A stretch of 64,000 nucleotides of DNA from an uncultured Candidatus Melainabacteria bacterium. GTDB taxonomy: Bacteria > Cyanobacteriota > Vampirovibrionia > Gastranaerophilales > Gastranaerophilaceae. Location of the stretch: contig CAKUZI010000010.1 of assembly GCA_934717855.1 (NCBI GenBank), positions 1-64,000 of the forward strand. The letters are read 5' to 3'. The notes below the pieces were generated by a model. That model made no database searches. It worked only from the letters and a program-made list of their open reading frames with translations, and was not told the DNA's origin. Of this stretch, positions 1-9,576 are shown in pieces (positions within the stretch are counted from its first letter, which is position 1; every line of letters starts with the position of its first letter). The translations under genes and the position numbers were made by a program.

Positions 1-1056
1 CAAGAAAAAGGTAAAATCACAAAACTTTTCGGATTTCATGACTTGGGAAGAACAGAAATCGAAGAAGCTTATGCAGGCGATATCGTTGGTATCGCAGGTT
101 TTTCTGATATTCAAATCGGAGAAAGCATTTGTTCATTGGCAGACCCACAACCATTACCTTTGATTAAGGTTGACGAACCTACGTTGCAGATGAACTTTTC
201 TGTAAACGACAGTCCATTTGCTGGTACAGAAGGGAAATTCGTAACTTCAAGACAATTGAGAAAAAGACTTTACGACGAACTTGAAAAAAATGTAAGTTTA
301 AGAGTTGAAGATACTGATTCAACTGATGTATTCAAAGTTTCTGGTAGAGGAGAACTTCACTTAGGGATCTTGATTGAAACAATGCGTCGTGAGGGTTATG
401 AATTCCAAGTTTCTAAACCGGAAGTAATTTACAAAACTATCGACGGCGTAAAATGTGAACCTTTTGAAAACCTAATAGTTGATGTTCCGGAGGGTTGTGC
501 AGGTAGCTGTATCGATAGACTTTCAGGCAGAAAAGCAGAAATGAAAGAAATGAACAATGCTAAAGGCAGAACAACAATGGTGTTCCACATTCCTGCTCGT
601 GGTTTAATCGGTTTCAGAAGCGAATTTATCAGAATGACTCGTGGCGAGGGCATTATGTACCACACATTCTTGGATTACAGACCATTTGCCGGAGATATTC
701 CAAGACAAAGAAACGGTTCCATTATTGCTCACGAACAAGGAGAAGCTATTCCTTACGCATTGGCTCAATACGAAGACCGTGGAACATTCTTTGTAACTCC
801 AAAAACAAAAGTTTACCGTGGTATGATTATCGGAGAATGCAACAAACCACAAGATATCGTAGTTAATATCTGCAAAACTAAGAAATTAACTAACATGCGT
901 AGTGCAACAGCAGACGTAATGGTTACATTGCAAGCTCACAAAGAAATGTCTTTGGAAGAATGTATGGAATACATCGGAGATGACGAACTTGTTGAAATCA
1001 CTCCAGAAAACGTTAGAATCAGAAAAGCTGATTTGACAAGAAAAATATATAACTAA
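1..1056 (+). CDS. typA: Ribosome-associated GTPase TypA/BipA, 3' part
   Basis: Translation factor family GTPase that binds the 70S ribosome and supports ribosome assembly and stress responses. The frame is open from base 1, so the gene begins upstream of the window; only the last 351 residues of a roughly 600-residue protein are present, and the G domain is missing. What remains is the end of the beta-barrel domain II (AGDIVGIAGF, IGESI), the EF-G-like domain III (EPTLQMNFSVNDSPFAG, SGRGELHLGILIETMRREG), domain V (EPFENLIVDVPE) and the TypA-specific C-terminal domain (ARGLIGFRSEF, YRGMIIGE, NMRSATADVMV). These motifs are characteristic of TypA rather than EF-G or LepA. A clear hairpin terminator follows 25 bases after the stop. 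Confidence 0.96.
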   Translation, partial: QEKGKITKLFGFHDLGRTEIEEAYAGDIVGIAGFSDIQIGESICSLADPQPLPLIKVDEPTLQMNFSVNDSPFAGTEGKFVTSRQLRKRLYDELEKNVSLRVEDTDSTDVFKVSGRGELHLGILIETMRREGYEFQVSKPEVIYKTIDGVKCEPFENLIVDVPEGCAGSCIDRLSGRKAEMKEMNNAKGRTTMVFHIPARGLIGFRSEFIRMTRGEGIMYHTFLDYRPFAGDIPRQRNGSIIAHEQGEAIPYALAQYEDRGTFFVTPKTKVYRGMIIGECNKPQDIVVNICKTKKLTNMRSATADVMVTLQAHKEMSLEECMEYIGDDELVEITPENVRIRKADLTRKIYN

Positions 1057-1078
1057 AAATATATCTATTATAAAACTA

Positions 1079-1106
1079 AAAAGTCCCGGTAATACGGGAC
1101 TTTTTT
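1079..1106 (+). terminator. Rho-independent terminator of typA
   Basis: Perfect 8-bp stem (AAGTCCCG at 1081-1088 with CGGGACTT at 1095-1102), six-base loop, then a T-run to about 1106. Confidence 0.9.
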
Positions 1107-1150
1107 AATATTTAGATTTTTCCGATATAGAAATTTTATAAATAAAAAAG

Positions 1151-2035
1151 CTAATTATTTTTCATGTTTTTACTTTTCACTATTGATTGAGAAAATACCG
1201 AAGCAAAAATTAAAATCATACCAACATAAAAAGAAAGTGTAAAATCTTTTGCTTCACCTAAAAATATTACAGCAAGCAAAATTCCGTAAACTGGCTCTAA
1301 ATTACCTGCCAAACTCACCGTAAACGCAGACAATTTTTTCAATACATCAATATGTAATAAATATAAAATTACAGTACAGAAAAAAGCTAGTATAAGTATC
1401 CATAACCAATCAAGTCCGACAGGTAAAATTTTTGCAGTATGAGATATAAAAATATAAAATGGCAAAAATAACGCCATAAACAAAGTTCCGCCTAATAGCT
1501 CATAGAACAACATTGAACGCGAAGACTTCCCAACCTGAATAGTTTTGTTGAACAATGTATAAAGAGCAAATAACATCGCAGAAATTACTCCCAAAAATAT
1601 TCCAAATCTATAACTTGCATCAAAATTAAATATCAGCCATATTCCAAAAACCGCAATTAGGCTATAAAACAGTTCCTTAAAAGAAAACTTTGATTTTAAT
1701 ATTATCGGTTCAAAAAGTACTGTAAAAAAACCAACAAGGGAATAACACACAACGCCTATAGATAACGTCGCATATTTCATACTTCCAAAAAAGAAAATCA
1801 AATGTATTGTTAATAATGCTCCTAATCCTATTATTTTAAAAGCATCTTTTATTGTTTCGACAGGTCTTTTCTTCATAAAAACGAGCATAACTGCAAATAT
1901 TATAAAAGCCAAAAGCATTCTATACCAAACAATCATAACTTCATTTAATGAAATCAATTTAGCTAACAATCCCGTAAAACCTGCTAATAAAACAGAAATA
2001 TGCAATTTTAAATAATCAACTTTACTTGCTCTCAT
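1151..2035 (-). CDS. EamA/DMT-family transporter
   Basis: Predicted ten-helix inner-membrane transporter of the drug/metabolite superfamily (two EamA repeats). Hydrophobic segments run the length of the protein, with the usual small N-terminal loop (KLHISVLLAGFTGLLAKLI) and the second repeat starting near the middle (FGIFLGVISAMLFALYTLFNK). Substrate cannot be inferred. The longer reading from 2065 has no ribosome site. ATG 2035 sits exactly six bases after a -10 box preceded at 17 bases by a perfect TTGACA, so I take 2035 as the start (294 residues) of a leaderless transcript. It is divergent from the secreted repeat protein at 2242. Confidence 0.85.
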   Translation of the reverse strand: MRASKVDYLKLHISVLLAGFTGLLAKLISLNEVMIVWYRMLLAFIIFAVMLVFMKKRPVETIKDAFKIIGLGALLTIHLIFFFGSMKYATLSIGVVCYSLVGFFTVLFEPIILKSKFSFKELFYSLIAVFGIWLIFNFDASYRFGIFLGVISAMLFALYTLFNKTIQVGKSSRSMLFYELLGGTLFMALFLPFYIFISHTAKILPVGLDWLWILILAFFCTVILYLLHIDVLKKLSAFTVSLAGNLEPVYGILLAVIFLGEAKDFTLSFYVGMILIFASVFSQSIVKSKNMKNN

Positions 2036-2041
2036 ACCATA

Positions 2042-2070
2042 ATTTTGCGCTATTTCTAATGTCATGTCAA
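2042..2070 (-). promoter_or_regulatory. Sigma-70 promoter for leaderless EamA gene
   Basis: Minus strand: -35 TTGACA (2065-2070), 17-base spacer, -10 CAAAAT (2042-2047), six bases, then ATG at 2035. The expected transcription start is the A of the ATG. Confidence 0.6.
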
Positions 2071-2241
2071 ATTATTTAAAAATATAAAACATACTCCAAT
2101 ATAAACATTTTGTCTAAGAAAAATCTTTTTATACTCCTGAAGTTTTACGATTATTTATGAATTTCAGGATTATAAAAAACTCTTTCTTTGTAGAATGGTT
2201 TTTAACTATATTCACAATTATCCTATCGGTAAGGAGTGAAT

Positions 2242-3171
2242 ATGAAAAAATTTATCATTATTTTAGTTTTATTAATAAATATTTTGCCATGTTTTGCGAC
2301 TAGCCAATATTCTTCAATTCTTGATAATATTGAAAACTCGTTATATGGCTTTACATATACAACATCAGATGATTCAACAAGACTTTCTCGTATAGAATCT
2401 ACTGTATACGGACAAGCGAAAAATAACAAATCAATAGCAGAAAGAATTTCATCATTAAAAAAAGATATGTCTGCAGATTTAATAGGACACGAAATTACAC
2501 CTAAAGAAGATACTTTTATGGAAGACCAAGATTCATACAAAGAAGAAAAAGTTGCACAAAACAGTATGCCTCCTGTAGGTGCCAATGTTGATTATCCATC
2601 AATAAACGAGCTTGAAAAAGAAATTTTTAAACAAGAATTTAAAACTAAAGACTTAAACTCACGTCTAGCTTCACTAGAACAAAAATCCCTCGGAAAGACA
2701 TATGAAAACGAACCGTTTTCTGCACGAGTAGAAAGATTGCAAGCTAAAATAAAACCAAAATCTTTTATGGATAACAGTATTGCTCAATCTTCAAACAGTT
2801 TTTATGATGAAGATGTAATTCCTCTTGACAAAAATTACAGATTGGATGAATACAGTTCTCCGGAATTTGATTATGATGCATATAATGCAAAGAATTCAAA
2901 ACCTACCAATCTTGCGAATGTTGAAAAAGCATTATTTAAACGAACATTTGCAAATGAAAGAATGGATAATAGGTTGTCTCGATTAGAAAATACAATGTTT
3001 GGAACAACGTTCGCCTCAGATTCTGAATCTGACAGGGTTAGACGAATATCAAGTGCTTACAAAGCAACAAAAAGCGCTAGTAAATATGACTCAAACAAAT
3101 TTTCTCAAAACATGGCTACAGCTATGCAACTTGGAACGTTGATATTAATGATTTTAGCTTGCGTTTTATAA
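2242..3171 (+). CDS. Secreted/anchored protein with three copies of an RL-x-RLE repeat
   Basis: No named family recognised. ATG 2242 is preceded by AAGGAG at 2231-2236; a GTG six bases upstream is less likely. Residues 1-19 form a signal peptide ending in CFA. Three diverged repeats of about 50 residues follow the pattern E-x2-L/I-F/Y-[30 residues]-S-R-L-x-R/S-L-E-x3-G: near residues 23-75 (IENSLYGFTY, RLSRIESTVYG), 120-175 (LEKEIFKQEF, RLASLEQKSLG) and 223-275 (VEKALFKRTF, RLSRLENTMFG). The last 18 residues are hydrophobic (MQLGTLILMILACVL), so the protein may be held in a membrane at its C-terminus. Acidic, low-complexity linkers separate the repeats. Probably an envelope protein of this lineage. 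Confidence 0.75.
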   Translation: MKKFIIILVLLINILPCFATSQYSSILDNIENSLYGFTYTTSDDSTRLSRIESTVYGQAKNNKSIAERISSLKKDMSADLIGHEITPKEDTFMEDQDSYKEEKVAQNSMPPVGANVDYPSINELEKEIFKQEFKTKDLNSRLASLEQKSLGKTYENEPFSARVERLQAKIKPKSFMDNSIAQSSNSFYDEDVIPLDKNYRLDEYSSPEFDYDAYNAKNSKPTNLANVEKALFKRTFANERMDNRLSRLENTMFGTTFASDSESDRVRRISSAYKATKSASKYDSNKFSQNMATAMQLGTLILMILACVL

Positions 3172-3175
3172 ATAC

Positions 3176-6100
3176 TTATTTCAACAAATTTTTCAAGTTT
3201 TTAAACCCTTGAACAGCATTTTTCATTTCTTGGTTAGCTTCTTGGGCTTGAGTTTTTTGTTCATTCATATGTTGATTAAAAGCATCTTTCTTTTCTTGAA
3301 CAGCTTCCTTTACTGCCTGCTTTGTCTCTTTTACCTGTTCTTTCATTGTTGTTTTTTTAATTTCAGACATATCACAACTAGAAAGCCATTTAAAAGATTT
3401 TACAGAACTTCTGCTCTCTACACCACCATTAAATACGACTTTAAAATCTTTATAATTTTTATTTCCGGAAGAAAGTGGTGGAATTGCGGAAGTGTTTTCC
3501 CCTCTTGGATTTGTAGTAAGAGCATTAATTATATTTCCAGTAGCAGTTCCAAATTTTGGGATATAGGAAGTTAATTTTGTTACTGATAAATCCCCGAGAG
3601 GCCCAAGAACCGAAACAACATCTGCAGATATTCTACCTAAAACAATTACGTTTGCTGTTGCATTTAACAAATTATAACGACCTTTTATATAATAAGCCAT
3701 TGATGGACCTGATGTTTTTACCGGATTTAATGTTGCCCATCCGTTATTAAAAGTTAAATCACCGGAAATTGTTTTAAATTGAGCTGTATTTTTTATTGTT
3801 GGTAAAGATTTTACTGAATTTACAGCTGACTTGATAATTGTATTTTGTTGTAAATTCTGAGCAAACAAAAAGTGTTCAAATCGTCCGATATTACCAAACG
3901 TCCCATCTGAAATTTTAAAAGAAGCTTTACCTTTCAAATTTTTCATCATTTCAACATCTGTTGCACCATGTAAGGTAACATTTGTGTTAAAATTCAATTT
4001 TCCGGATAAAGCATTTTTTAGTCCAACAGCTCCCTCAATAGCTTTTTCGGCATCCATACCTGTTCCTTTGAAAACAACTCCCACATGACCGTTAATTATA
4101 TTGTAGGAAATGTTTCCGTTTACTTTTCCTGAGAACGCTTCACCTGTTAAATTTTTCAAATAAAATACATTGTTTGTTAAATTAAAATCTGATGCTAAAT
4201 TTTCTGCAACAATTCCACCTGAAACAAACTTCTTCAAAGTTCCTTTTCCTTTGGCAATAGGCCCATTTAAAGAAACTTGCATATCAGTCATTGTTAAAGG
4301 AATTTCCGGGATTTTAATTGTCGGAATTGATACAGACCCTTTTAATATAGGATTTGTCGCAATTCCAGTTACATCAATATTACCTGTTGCATTAATTTTT
4401 GACTTATTAAATCCAGGAATTACAAACGCTACATTATTTGGAGTTGAGAGATTTAAATTCAATTTTTGTGATTTATACAAATCATTAATACCACCTTTTA
4501 AGTAGCAAATCCCAACTCCATTGGCCAAAATCCCTGTATCAGAAAATTTCAAACTATCTCCGTTTAATTTAACATCTCCCTTAATTACTGTAGTTTTTCC
4601 TTTTAGTTGATCTACAGAAAGTAAAGAGACATAATTGGCAGGATTTGATGTTAAGCTGAAAGAAATATCTTGTTTCTTGTCATTACCAGTAATAACAACC
4701 GACAACGGCAATTTTCCCTTGGCAGAAACAAAACTTCTAAAATCACTCGGGACCATTGTGCGCAAATCAGAACCTAACAAGTTTCCTTTGGCATTGACAT
4801 TAAAGGTTAAGTTTTTAGTCATATAATCTGCAACTTTCCCTGTAATATCTATTCTTGAATTATTTAACAAAATATAAGCGCTATTAATATTTATATCTTT
4901 TTCTCCAAAAGAAATTTTTGCATTTGGAGCTGAAACAGTTGCCATTGGATTGATAACTTTTGCTCCTATAATGTTAACAAGCCCATCCATTTTTTTACCA
5001 TCAGTTGTTAAATCTACTTTTGAATTTGCAACCTTTATTAATGTATTAGATGGAATATTTTTCAAATTAATGTTATCGACACTAAGATTTACTTTTGGAA
5101 CAATTTTATCTAATCTGCCCTTTATAACAGTATTCATAGACACAGTACCACTATAAATTTGATTTTCTTTTAAAAGAGCCATTTGACCACCAGCTAACAG
5201 TAAACCTTTAAGTTGAAGTTTATTTGCGGTAACCAGCAAATCGGCTTGTGCATTTTGAGTTATAGATCCGCTAATCTTTAATGGTTGACCTAAAACTGAC
5301 AAACCTGCTTTTTTAATATTTATCATATTATTTGCAAAATCAATATCCGCACTGATATTATTTACAGTTGCATTGTACAATTTGTATGCAATTGAGGCTG
5401 ATGGGATTTTTAAATATCCTGATGACTCTATTGTTTTTAGGTTTGATTTAATAGTAAAATCAGCATCAATTCCTCCTGTTGCTGTCAATGTATCTAAGTC
5501 ATTATAACCAAATGATTTTGCAACACTATCTATCAAATCAAATACACTTTTAAATTGGGCATTTGATTTACAATTTAAATCTACTTTAGGGTGTTTACCT
5601 GTCTTAAAGTTTCCTATCAATTCAGTTAATTCATTATCAGCTGTATACAATTTGGTATATAATTTAATTCTATTTCCCTTTAATTTAACATCTGCTGAAC
5701 TTGCAGGGAGTTTTTTCCCGTCAACAGCAACTCCAAGATTTGAAACATCAATTGAACCGGACATGTCAATATCTTCAAGAGTTCCTGTTGTTTTAATATC
5801 CCCTTTAATATCAGCTGTTAATTGATTTTTGTATATCGCCTTAAATATATCAATCGGATTAATCCTAAAATCTTGCGGATTTTTTGGTTCTTCCTCTTGA
5901 GTAGCAAAATCAATGTCATTTAAGTCTATGTTAGGCATGATTTTATTTAAAACCTTAATATCATACTTAAATTGTTCTTTATCTTGAAGCATTACTTTTC
6001 CATCAAGAGCTAATTTGATTTTTTTATTTAAAATAAAATCGGTTATTGAAATACTATTTCCATATATTGAATACGTTTTGTCTGTCGGAATATCAACAAA

Positions 6101-6613
6101 CGCAATATTATAATTATTAATATAAATACTTGGAAGATGATTAGACAATTTTAAGCCATATGGCAACGCTGTTGTCATTTGCGAAGCATTGCCACTTTTT
6201 TCGTTATTTTCAGGAATATAATCTTCAATTAAGAATTTGCCATCTTTTTTTATTTTTAAATTTAAGTTAATATTATCCGCACCGACCATATCGGCTTCAA
6301 TACGTTTTGCTAACAATGGTATAAGGGACATTTTTGCTTGTGCGTTATCAACAGTTAAAAACTTTTCACCTGTTGGGAGAGCAACTTCTAAATGACCAAC
6401 TTTTGCACCAACAGTTAATTTCGGAGTTGATAAAACTTTAATGTTTTCAAGTTTCACTTTAAATCCGCAAGATTTCTCAATAATTTCTGATATTTCATTA
6501 CTATATGAATTCACCACACCTGTTAAAAATAAAGGAGCTATCAAAAAAGTTGCATATAAGACAACCACAATAGACATTAAACTAACTAATGTATATTTTA
6601 ATAATTTATTCAT
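3176..6613 (-). CDS. AsmA/TamB-like giant envelope protein
   Basis: 1145-residue protein with one N-terminal transmembrane segment (about residues 5-28) and a long periplasmic part made of repeating beta-strand units of the AsmA/DUF3971/TamB type: N-terminal AsmA-like stretch (SCGFKVKLENIKV, LTVGAKVGHLEV), then many I-x-G-x-I repeats (GDIKTTGTLEDIDMSGSIDV, ASGKLPL-like units). Such proteins bridge the periplasm and move phospholipids to the outer membrane. The last 60 residues are Lys/Gln-rich and helical. Start: the SD AGAGGGA is seven bases before ATG 6613 but only one before ATG 6619, so 6613 is preferred. It is downstream of miaA on the same strand and ends 4 bases from the convergent gene at 2242. 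Confidence 0.83.
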   Translation of the reverse strand: MNKLLKYTLVSLMSIVVVLYATFLIAPLFLTGVVNSYSNEISEIIEKSCGFKVKLENIKVLSTPKLTVGAKVGHLEVALPTGEKFLTVDNAQAKMSLIPLLAKRIEADMVGADNINLNLKIKKDGKFLIEDYIPENNEKSGNASQMTTALPYGLKLSNHLPSIYINNYNIAFVDIPTDKTYSIYGNSISITDFILNKKIKLALDGKVMLQDKEQFKYDIKVLNKIMPNIDLNDIDFATQEEEPKNPQDFRINPIDIFKAIYKNQLTADIKGDIKTTGTLEDIDMSGSIDVSNLGVAVDGKKLPASSADVKLKGNRIKLYTKLYTADNELTELIGNFKTGKHPKVDLNCKSNAQFKSVFDLIDSVAKSFGYNDLDTLTATGGIDADFTIKSNLKTIESSGYLKIPSASIAYKLYNATVNNISADIDFANNMINIKKAGLSVLGQPLKISGSITQNAQADLLVTANKLQLKGLLLAGGQMALLKENQIYSGTVSMNTVIKGRLDKIVPKVNLSVDNINLKNIPSNTLIKVANSKVDLTTDGKKMDGLVNIIGAKVINPMATVSAPNAKISFGEKDININSAYILLNNSRIDITGKVADYMTKNLTFNVNAKGNLLGSDLRTMVPSDFRSFVSAKGKLPLSVVITGNDKKQDISFSLTSNPANYVSLLSVDQLKGKTTVIKGDVKLNGDSLKFSDTGILANGVGICYLKGGINDLYKSQKLNLNLSTPNNVAFVIPGFNKSKINATGNIDVTGIATNPILKGSVSIPTIKIPEIPLTMTDMQVSLNGPIAKGKGTLKKFVSGGIVAENLASDFNLTNNVFYLKNLTGEAFSGKVNGNISYNIINGHVGVVFKGTGMDAEKAIEGAVGLKNALSGKLNFNTNVTLHGATDVEMMKNLKGKASFKISDGTFGNIGRFEHFLFAQNLQQNTIIKSAVNSVKSLPTIKNTAQFKTISGDLTFNNGWATLNPVKTSGPSMAYYIKGRYNLLNATANVIVLGRISADVVSVLGPLGDLSVTKLTSYIPKFGTATGNIINALTTNPRGENTSAIPPLSSGNKNYKDFKVVFNGGVESRSSVKSFKWLSSCDMSEIKKTTMKEQVKETKQAVKEAVQEKKDAFNQHMNEQKTQAQEANQEMKNAVQGFKNLKNLLK

Positions 6614-6667
6614 AATCATATCCCTCTTTTTTGACTTATTTTAACACGATAGTTAATATTTTAAAAG

Positions 6668-7534
6668 TTATTTTTTCTTTCTTTCCGGATAACAGTTCCA
6701 TTTAATTTCTTCGTTTTTTCTGAACCAAGTTAGCTGGCGTTTTGCATAATTTCGAGTATTTTGCTTTAATTTATCTTTTGCATCATCCAAAGACAACTCC
6801 CCATCAAGGTAAGAAATTATTTCTCTATAACCGATTGTATCTGTAATATTCGAAATTCTTCCATGTTTTTCCAGTAATTCTTGTGTTTCTTCAACAAGTC
6901 CTAGTTCAATCATTTGATCAACTCTTTTATTAATTCGGTCATACAAAATTTCTCTTGGGAAATTTAGCCCAATCCACTCAACATCAAATTCTTTATCCCT
7001 TTTCCCTCGAGCTAAATCTAATGGTTTACCTGTTAACTTAATAATTTCAATATAACGAATTAACTTCTTTTTATCATTTTTTTCAACAGAATTCCCAGCT
7101 TTTTCATCTAAATTGAATAACATTTCAAGTAATTCTTCACATGAATATTTATATAAGTTTTCTCTTAATTCATAATCCGGCTTAACATCCGGCAAATCAT
7201 AATTTTCTAATAAAACTCTGTAATAAAGTCCTGTTCCTCCAACAACGATAGGAACTTTCCCCCTAGAAACAATATCCTCAATACATCTTTTAGCTTCTTT
7301 AGCATATAACCCTGCAGAATAATTGAATTCAGGTTCTACAACATCAATCATATAATGCGAAATTCCCTGCATTTCTTCAATTGTAGGTTTTGCTGTGCCA
7401 ATATCCATTCCCTTATAAACAAGTCTTGAATCAGCGGAAATAATTTCACCGCCGATTTTTCGTGCCAAATCTATTGCATAAGAAGTTTTCCCACTCGCAG
7501 TAGCCCCGACGACGGCAATAACTTTATTGTTCAT
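6668..7534 (-). CDS. miaA: tRNA dimethylallyltransferase
   Basis: Transfers dimethylallyl to N6 of A37 in tRNAs that read UNN codons. The P-loop GATASGKTS is at residues 10-18, followed by the family signatures SADSRLVYKGMDIGTAKPT and VVGGTGLYYR, and the C-terminal ENTRNYAKRQLTWFRK-like segment. The 288-residue length is usual for MiaA. ATG 7534 lies inside the 3' end of the upstream membrane-protein gene (11-base overlap), whose terminal codons supply the GGTGGAG ribosome site, so the two are translationally coupled. A GTG two codons upstream (7540) is a less likely start. Confidence 0.96.
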   Translation of the reverse strand: MNNKVIAVVGATASGKTSYAIDLARKIGGEIISADSRLVYKGMDIGTAKPTIEEMQGISHYMIDVVEPEFNYSAGLYAKEAKRCIEDIVSRGKVPIVVGGTGLYYRVLLENYDLPDVKPDYELRENLYKYSCEELLEMLFNLDEKAGNSVEKNDKKKLIRYIEIIKLTGKPLDLARGKRDKEFDVEWIGLNFPREILYDRINKRVDQMIELGLVEETQELLEKHGRISNITDTIGYREIISYLDGELSLDDAKDKLKQNTRNYAKRQLTWFRKNEEIKWNCYPERKKK

Positions 7535-8378
7535 CTCCACCTACATATTTTCTGTCAAAATATAAAAAGATAAAAACAACCATATAAACAGAGAAATAAA
7601 ATAAAACAATACTCATAATTATATATGCAATCGGATTTATTACAGCAAATGTATTAATAAATAGTAAAACAAACCCTGCAAACCAAAGTGCCAAAAACAT
7701 TCTTACAGTCGTAAAGAAATCTTTAAACAATTTAACTAGTGACCGCCAAAGAGCTATTAACGGATTTGGAGTACAACAAATAATTTCAGGAATCCACAAC
7801 ATCAAAAGGTACATAACAATTGATGTTACAGACATAAACAACAAACTCCATTTTCCAAAGAATATGATTTGTTCAATTGACAAATTATCGATAAATGCAG
7901 GCATTCCCTGACTTCCGGCTAATTCAGTATTTATGGTTAATTCCTGCAAGTATTGCATTGATTCAGGGTCTAACCCGCCAATTATATTTACACCTAAAAT
8001 ATAAACTAAAGGAGTCGCAATTGCTTGAACAAACAAAAATATTATGTACACTCCAACAAAAGATAAAAAGAATTTTCCAACACCTTCCGGAAAAGTTTTG
8101 AACAAATTCATCGTAGCTTTTGCCCTATCTGTATCAAGGACAAAAACTTTTTTTGAAAGTTTTACAGCTCCCTCAACCATATAGAACCAACCTGCACAAA
8201 ATACTCCAAACATGAATAATACAGTTATTGAAGCTATTAAAAACTTTGGTGCAGAATCTATATTCGCGCGAGAAAAAAGAGAATACAAATCTAATATTTT
8301 TATAAATATTATTAATGGAACTGCTAAAATTATATTATAATTTGTGATTTTTATAGCCTCTTTAAACAACTCACGCAT
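7524..8378 (-). CDS. Polytopic membrane protein, unknown function
   Basis: 284 residues with about six hydrophobic segments (residues about 17-33, 45-75, 105-135, 175-200, 230-250, 255-275). No motif tied to a known transporter or enzyme was recognised. The amphipathic N-terminus, and the arrangement of two halves each with a loop rich in Lys and Phe (RAKATMNLFKTFPEG; WRSLVKLFKDFF), resemble bacterial DUF-type membrane proteins of the YesL/GltS-unrelated 'hypothetical integral membrane' class. It is the first gene of a probable unit with miaA and the AsmA-like gene. The ribosome site AAGGTAGG is 8-10 bases before ATG 8378. Confidence 0.7.
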   Translation of the reverse strand: MRELFKEAIKITNYNIILAVPLIIFIKILDLYSLFSRANIDSAPKFLIASITVLFMFGVFCAGWFYMVEGAVKLSKKVFVLDTDRAKATMNLFKTFPEGVGKFFLSFVGVYIIFLFVQAIATPLVYILGVNIIGGLDPESMQYLQELTINTELAGSQGMPAFIDNLSIEQIIFFGKWSLLFMSVTSIVMYLLMLWIPEIICCTPNPLIALWRSLVKLFKDFFTTVRMFLALWFAGFVLLFINTFAVINPIAYIIMSIVLFYFSVYMVVFIFLYFDRKYVGGDEQ

Positions 8379-8415
8379 ATTATTAAACCTACCTTAAATT
8401 GTTATATTTAACACT

Positions 8416-9564
8416 TTATTTTGTGATTTCTACAGATTTTTCTTCTTGTTTACTTTTTGCAAGTTTACGTTTTCTTCTTCTCATTAAGTCTACGAAAGCT
8501 TCTAATCTTGTTAAATATCCCGCTTTACCTGTTTGTTCATCCATGATTAAAGGTAAAATTGGAATATCACAATTTTCTCTCATTGCAGGGAATATATTTT
8601 GAGACATAATTTCAGGCATACAAGTAAACGGACTTATATGAATAATACCATCTATACCTCTTTCATCCGCATAAGCAACATCTGAAACACATTCCAAAGA
8701 ATCTCCGCCAATATCTCTCATCAAGTAAGGTTTTGCTAATCTATAAGCTCGTTGCAAGTGTGTCTCACCATCTCTAAAAGCTTTTGGAATGATAGCATCT
8801 TTTATAAAACTGCTGACTGTTAAACTTCTTCTAACCTGAACCCCCATTTTCCCAAGTTCTTTAGTTATATTTTGGTTTGAAAAAGCATCGCAAACAAGAT
8901 AAATTTCTCCAGTCAAATCAACTTTCAAAACTTCTCTATTAACATCAATTTCAACTTTTTTCATTTCATCAAAAGCCAACTTTTTAGCACGTTTCAAATC
9001 TTTTGAATGTTCAACATCTTTAACATATTGCAAAGCTTTTGCATAATGTTTGTCAGCATCTCCTTGATTAACTTCTCTTGCTCTATAGTAAGCAAGATTT
9101 TCTTCCAAATCATCAAGTAAAAACATTTTTCTAATAGCAATATTAATTGCTCTGGCAAACAAAATCGGATCGTTTTTCCCGCTAATATCTTTTAACACAT
9201 TGTACATTCCTTTAATACCGTCGTAAAGAGAAAGTTCAATATATCTTGCGTGATACCCCATATCAACAAGAGCATTCTCTATGCTGTTGCCATATTGACC
9301 TAAACGGCAACATCCTGGAGATGTAATCATTGCAACATAATCAGCACCACCTTCAATAGCTTCAATAAAGTTTCCTAGAATAAGCTTATAAGGCAAACAA
9401 ATCGCTTCAGGAGAATGTTTTGTTCCTAATGACAATGTTTTTTTACTTGTATAAGGAGGAATAAATGGTTCTACACCAATTTTTTTAAGAGCAGCTGCCC
9501 AAGCGATACAAACTGTTCCCATGTGAGGAAATGCTACTTTAACTTTTTTATTATCTTTACTCAT
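8416..9564 (-). CDS. 2-hydroxyacyl-CoA dehydratase-related protein (DUF2229/BcrC-HgdB-like)
   Basis: 382 residues related to the subunits and activase-associated proteins of 2-hydroxyacyl-CoA dehydratases and benzoyl-CoA reductases, oxygen-sensitive iron-sulfur proteins. Diagnostic segments are VAFPHMGTVCIAW near the N-terminus, EAICLPYKLILGNFIEA (conserved Cys), ITSPGCCRLGQYGN, and the C-terminal DEQTGKAGYLTRLEAFVD. A second member lies at 16353-17432 and shares the C-terminal block almost residue for residue. It starts 12 bases after gcvPB on the same strand, so it is co-transcribed with gcvPB and the sigma factor. The actual substrate is unknown; the family also includes proteins of unproven function. 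Confidence 0.82.
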   Translation of the reverse strand: MSKDNKKVKVAFPHMGTVCIAWAAALKKIGVEPFIPPYTSKKTLSLGTKHSPEAICLPYKLILGNFIEAIEGGADYVAMITSPGCCRLGQYGNSIENALVDMGYHARYIELSLYDGIKGMYNVLKDISGKNDPILFARAINIAIRKMFLLDDLEENLAYYRAREVNQGDADKHYAKALQYVKDVEHSKDLKRAKKLAFDEMKKVEIDVNREVLKVDLTGEIYLVCDAFSNQNITKELGKMGVQVRRSLTVSSFIKDAIIPKAFRDGETHLQRAYRLAKPYLMRDIGGDSLECVSDVAYADERGIDGIIHISPFTCMPEIMSQNIFPAMRENCDIPILPLIMDEQTGKAGYLTRLEAFVDLMRRRKRKLAKSKQEEKSVEITK

Positions 9565-9576
9565 TTTATTTTTCTC

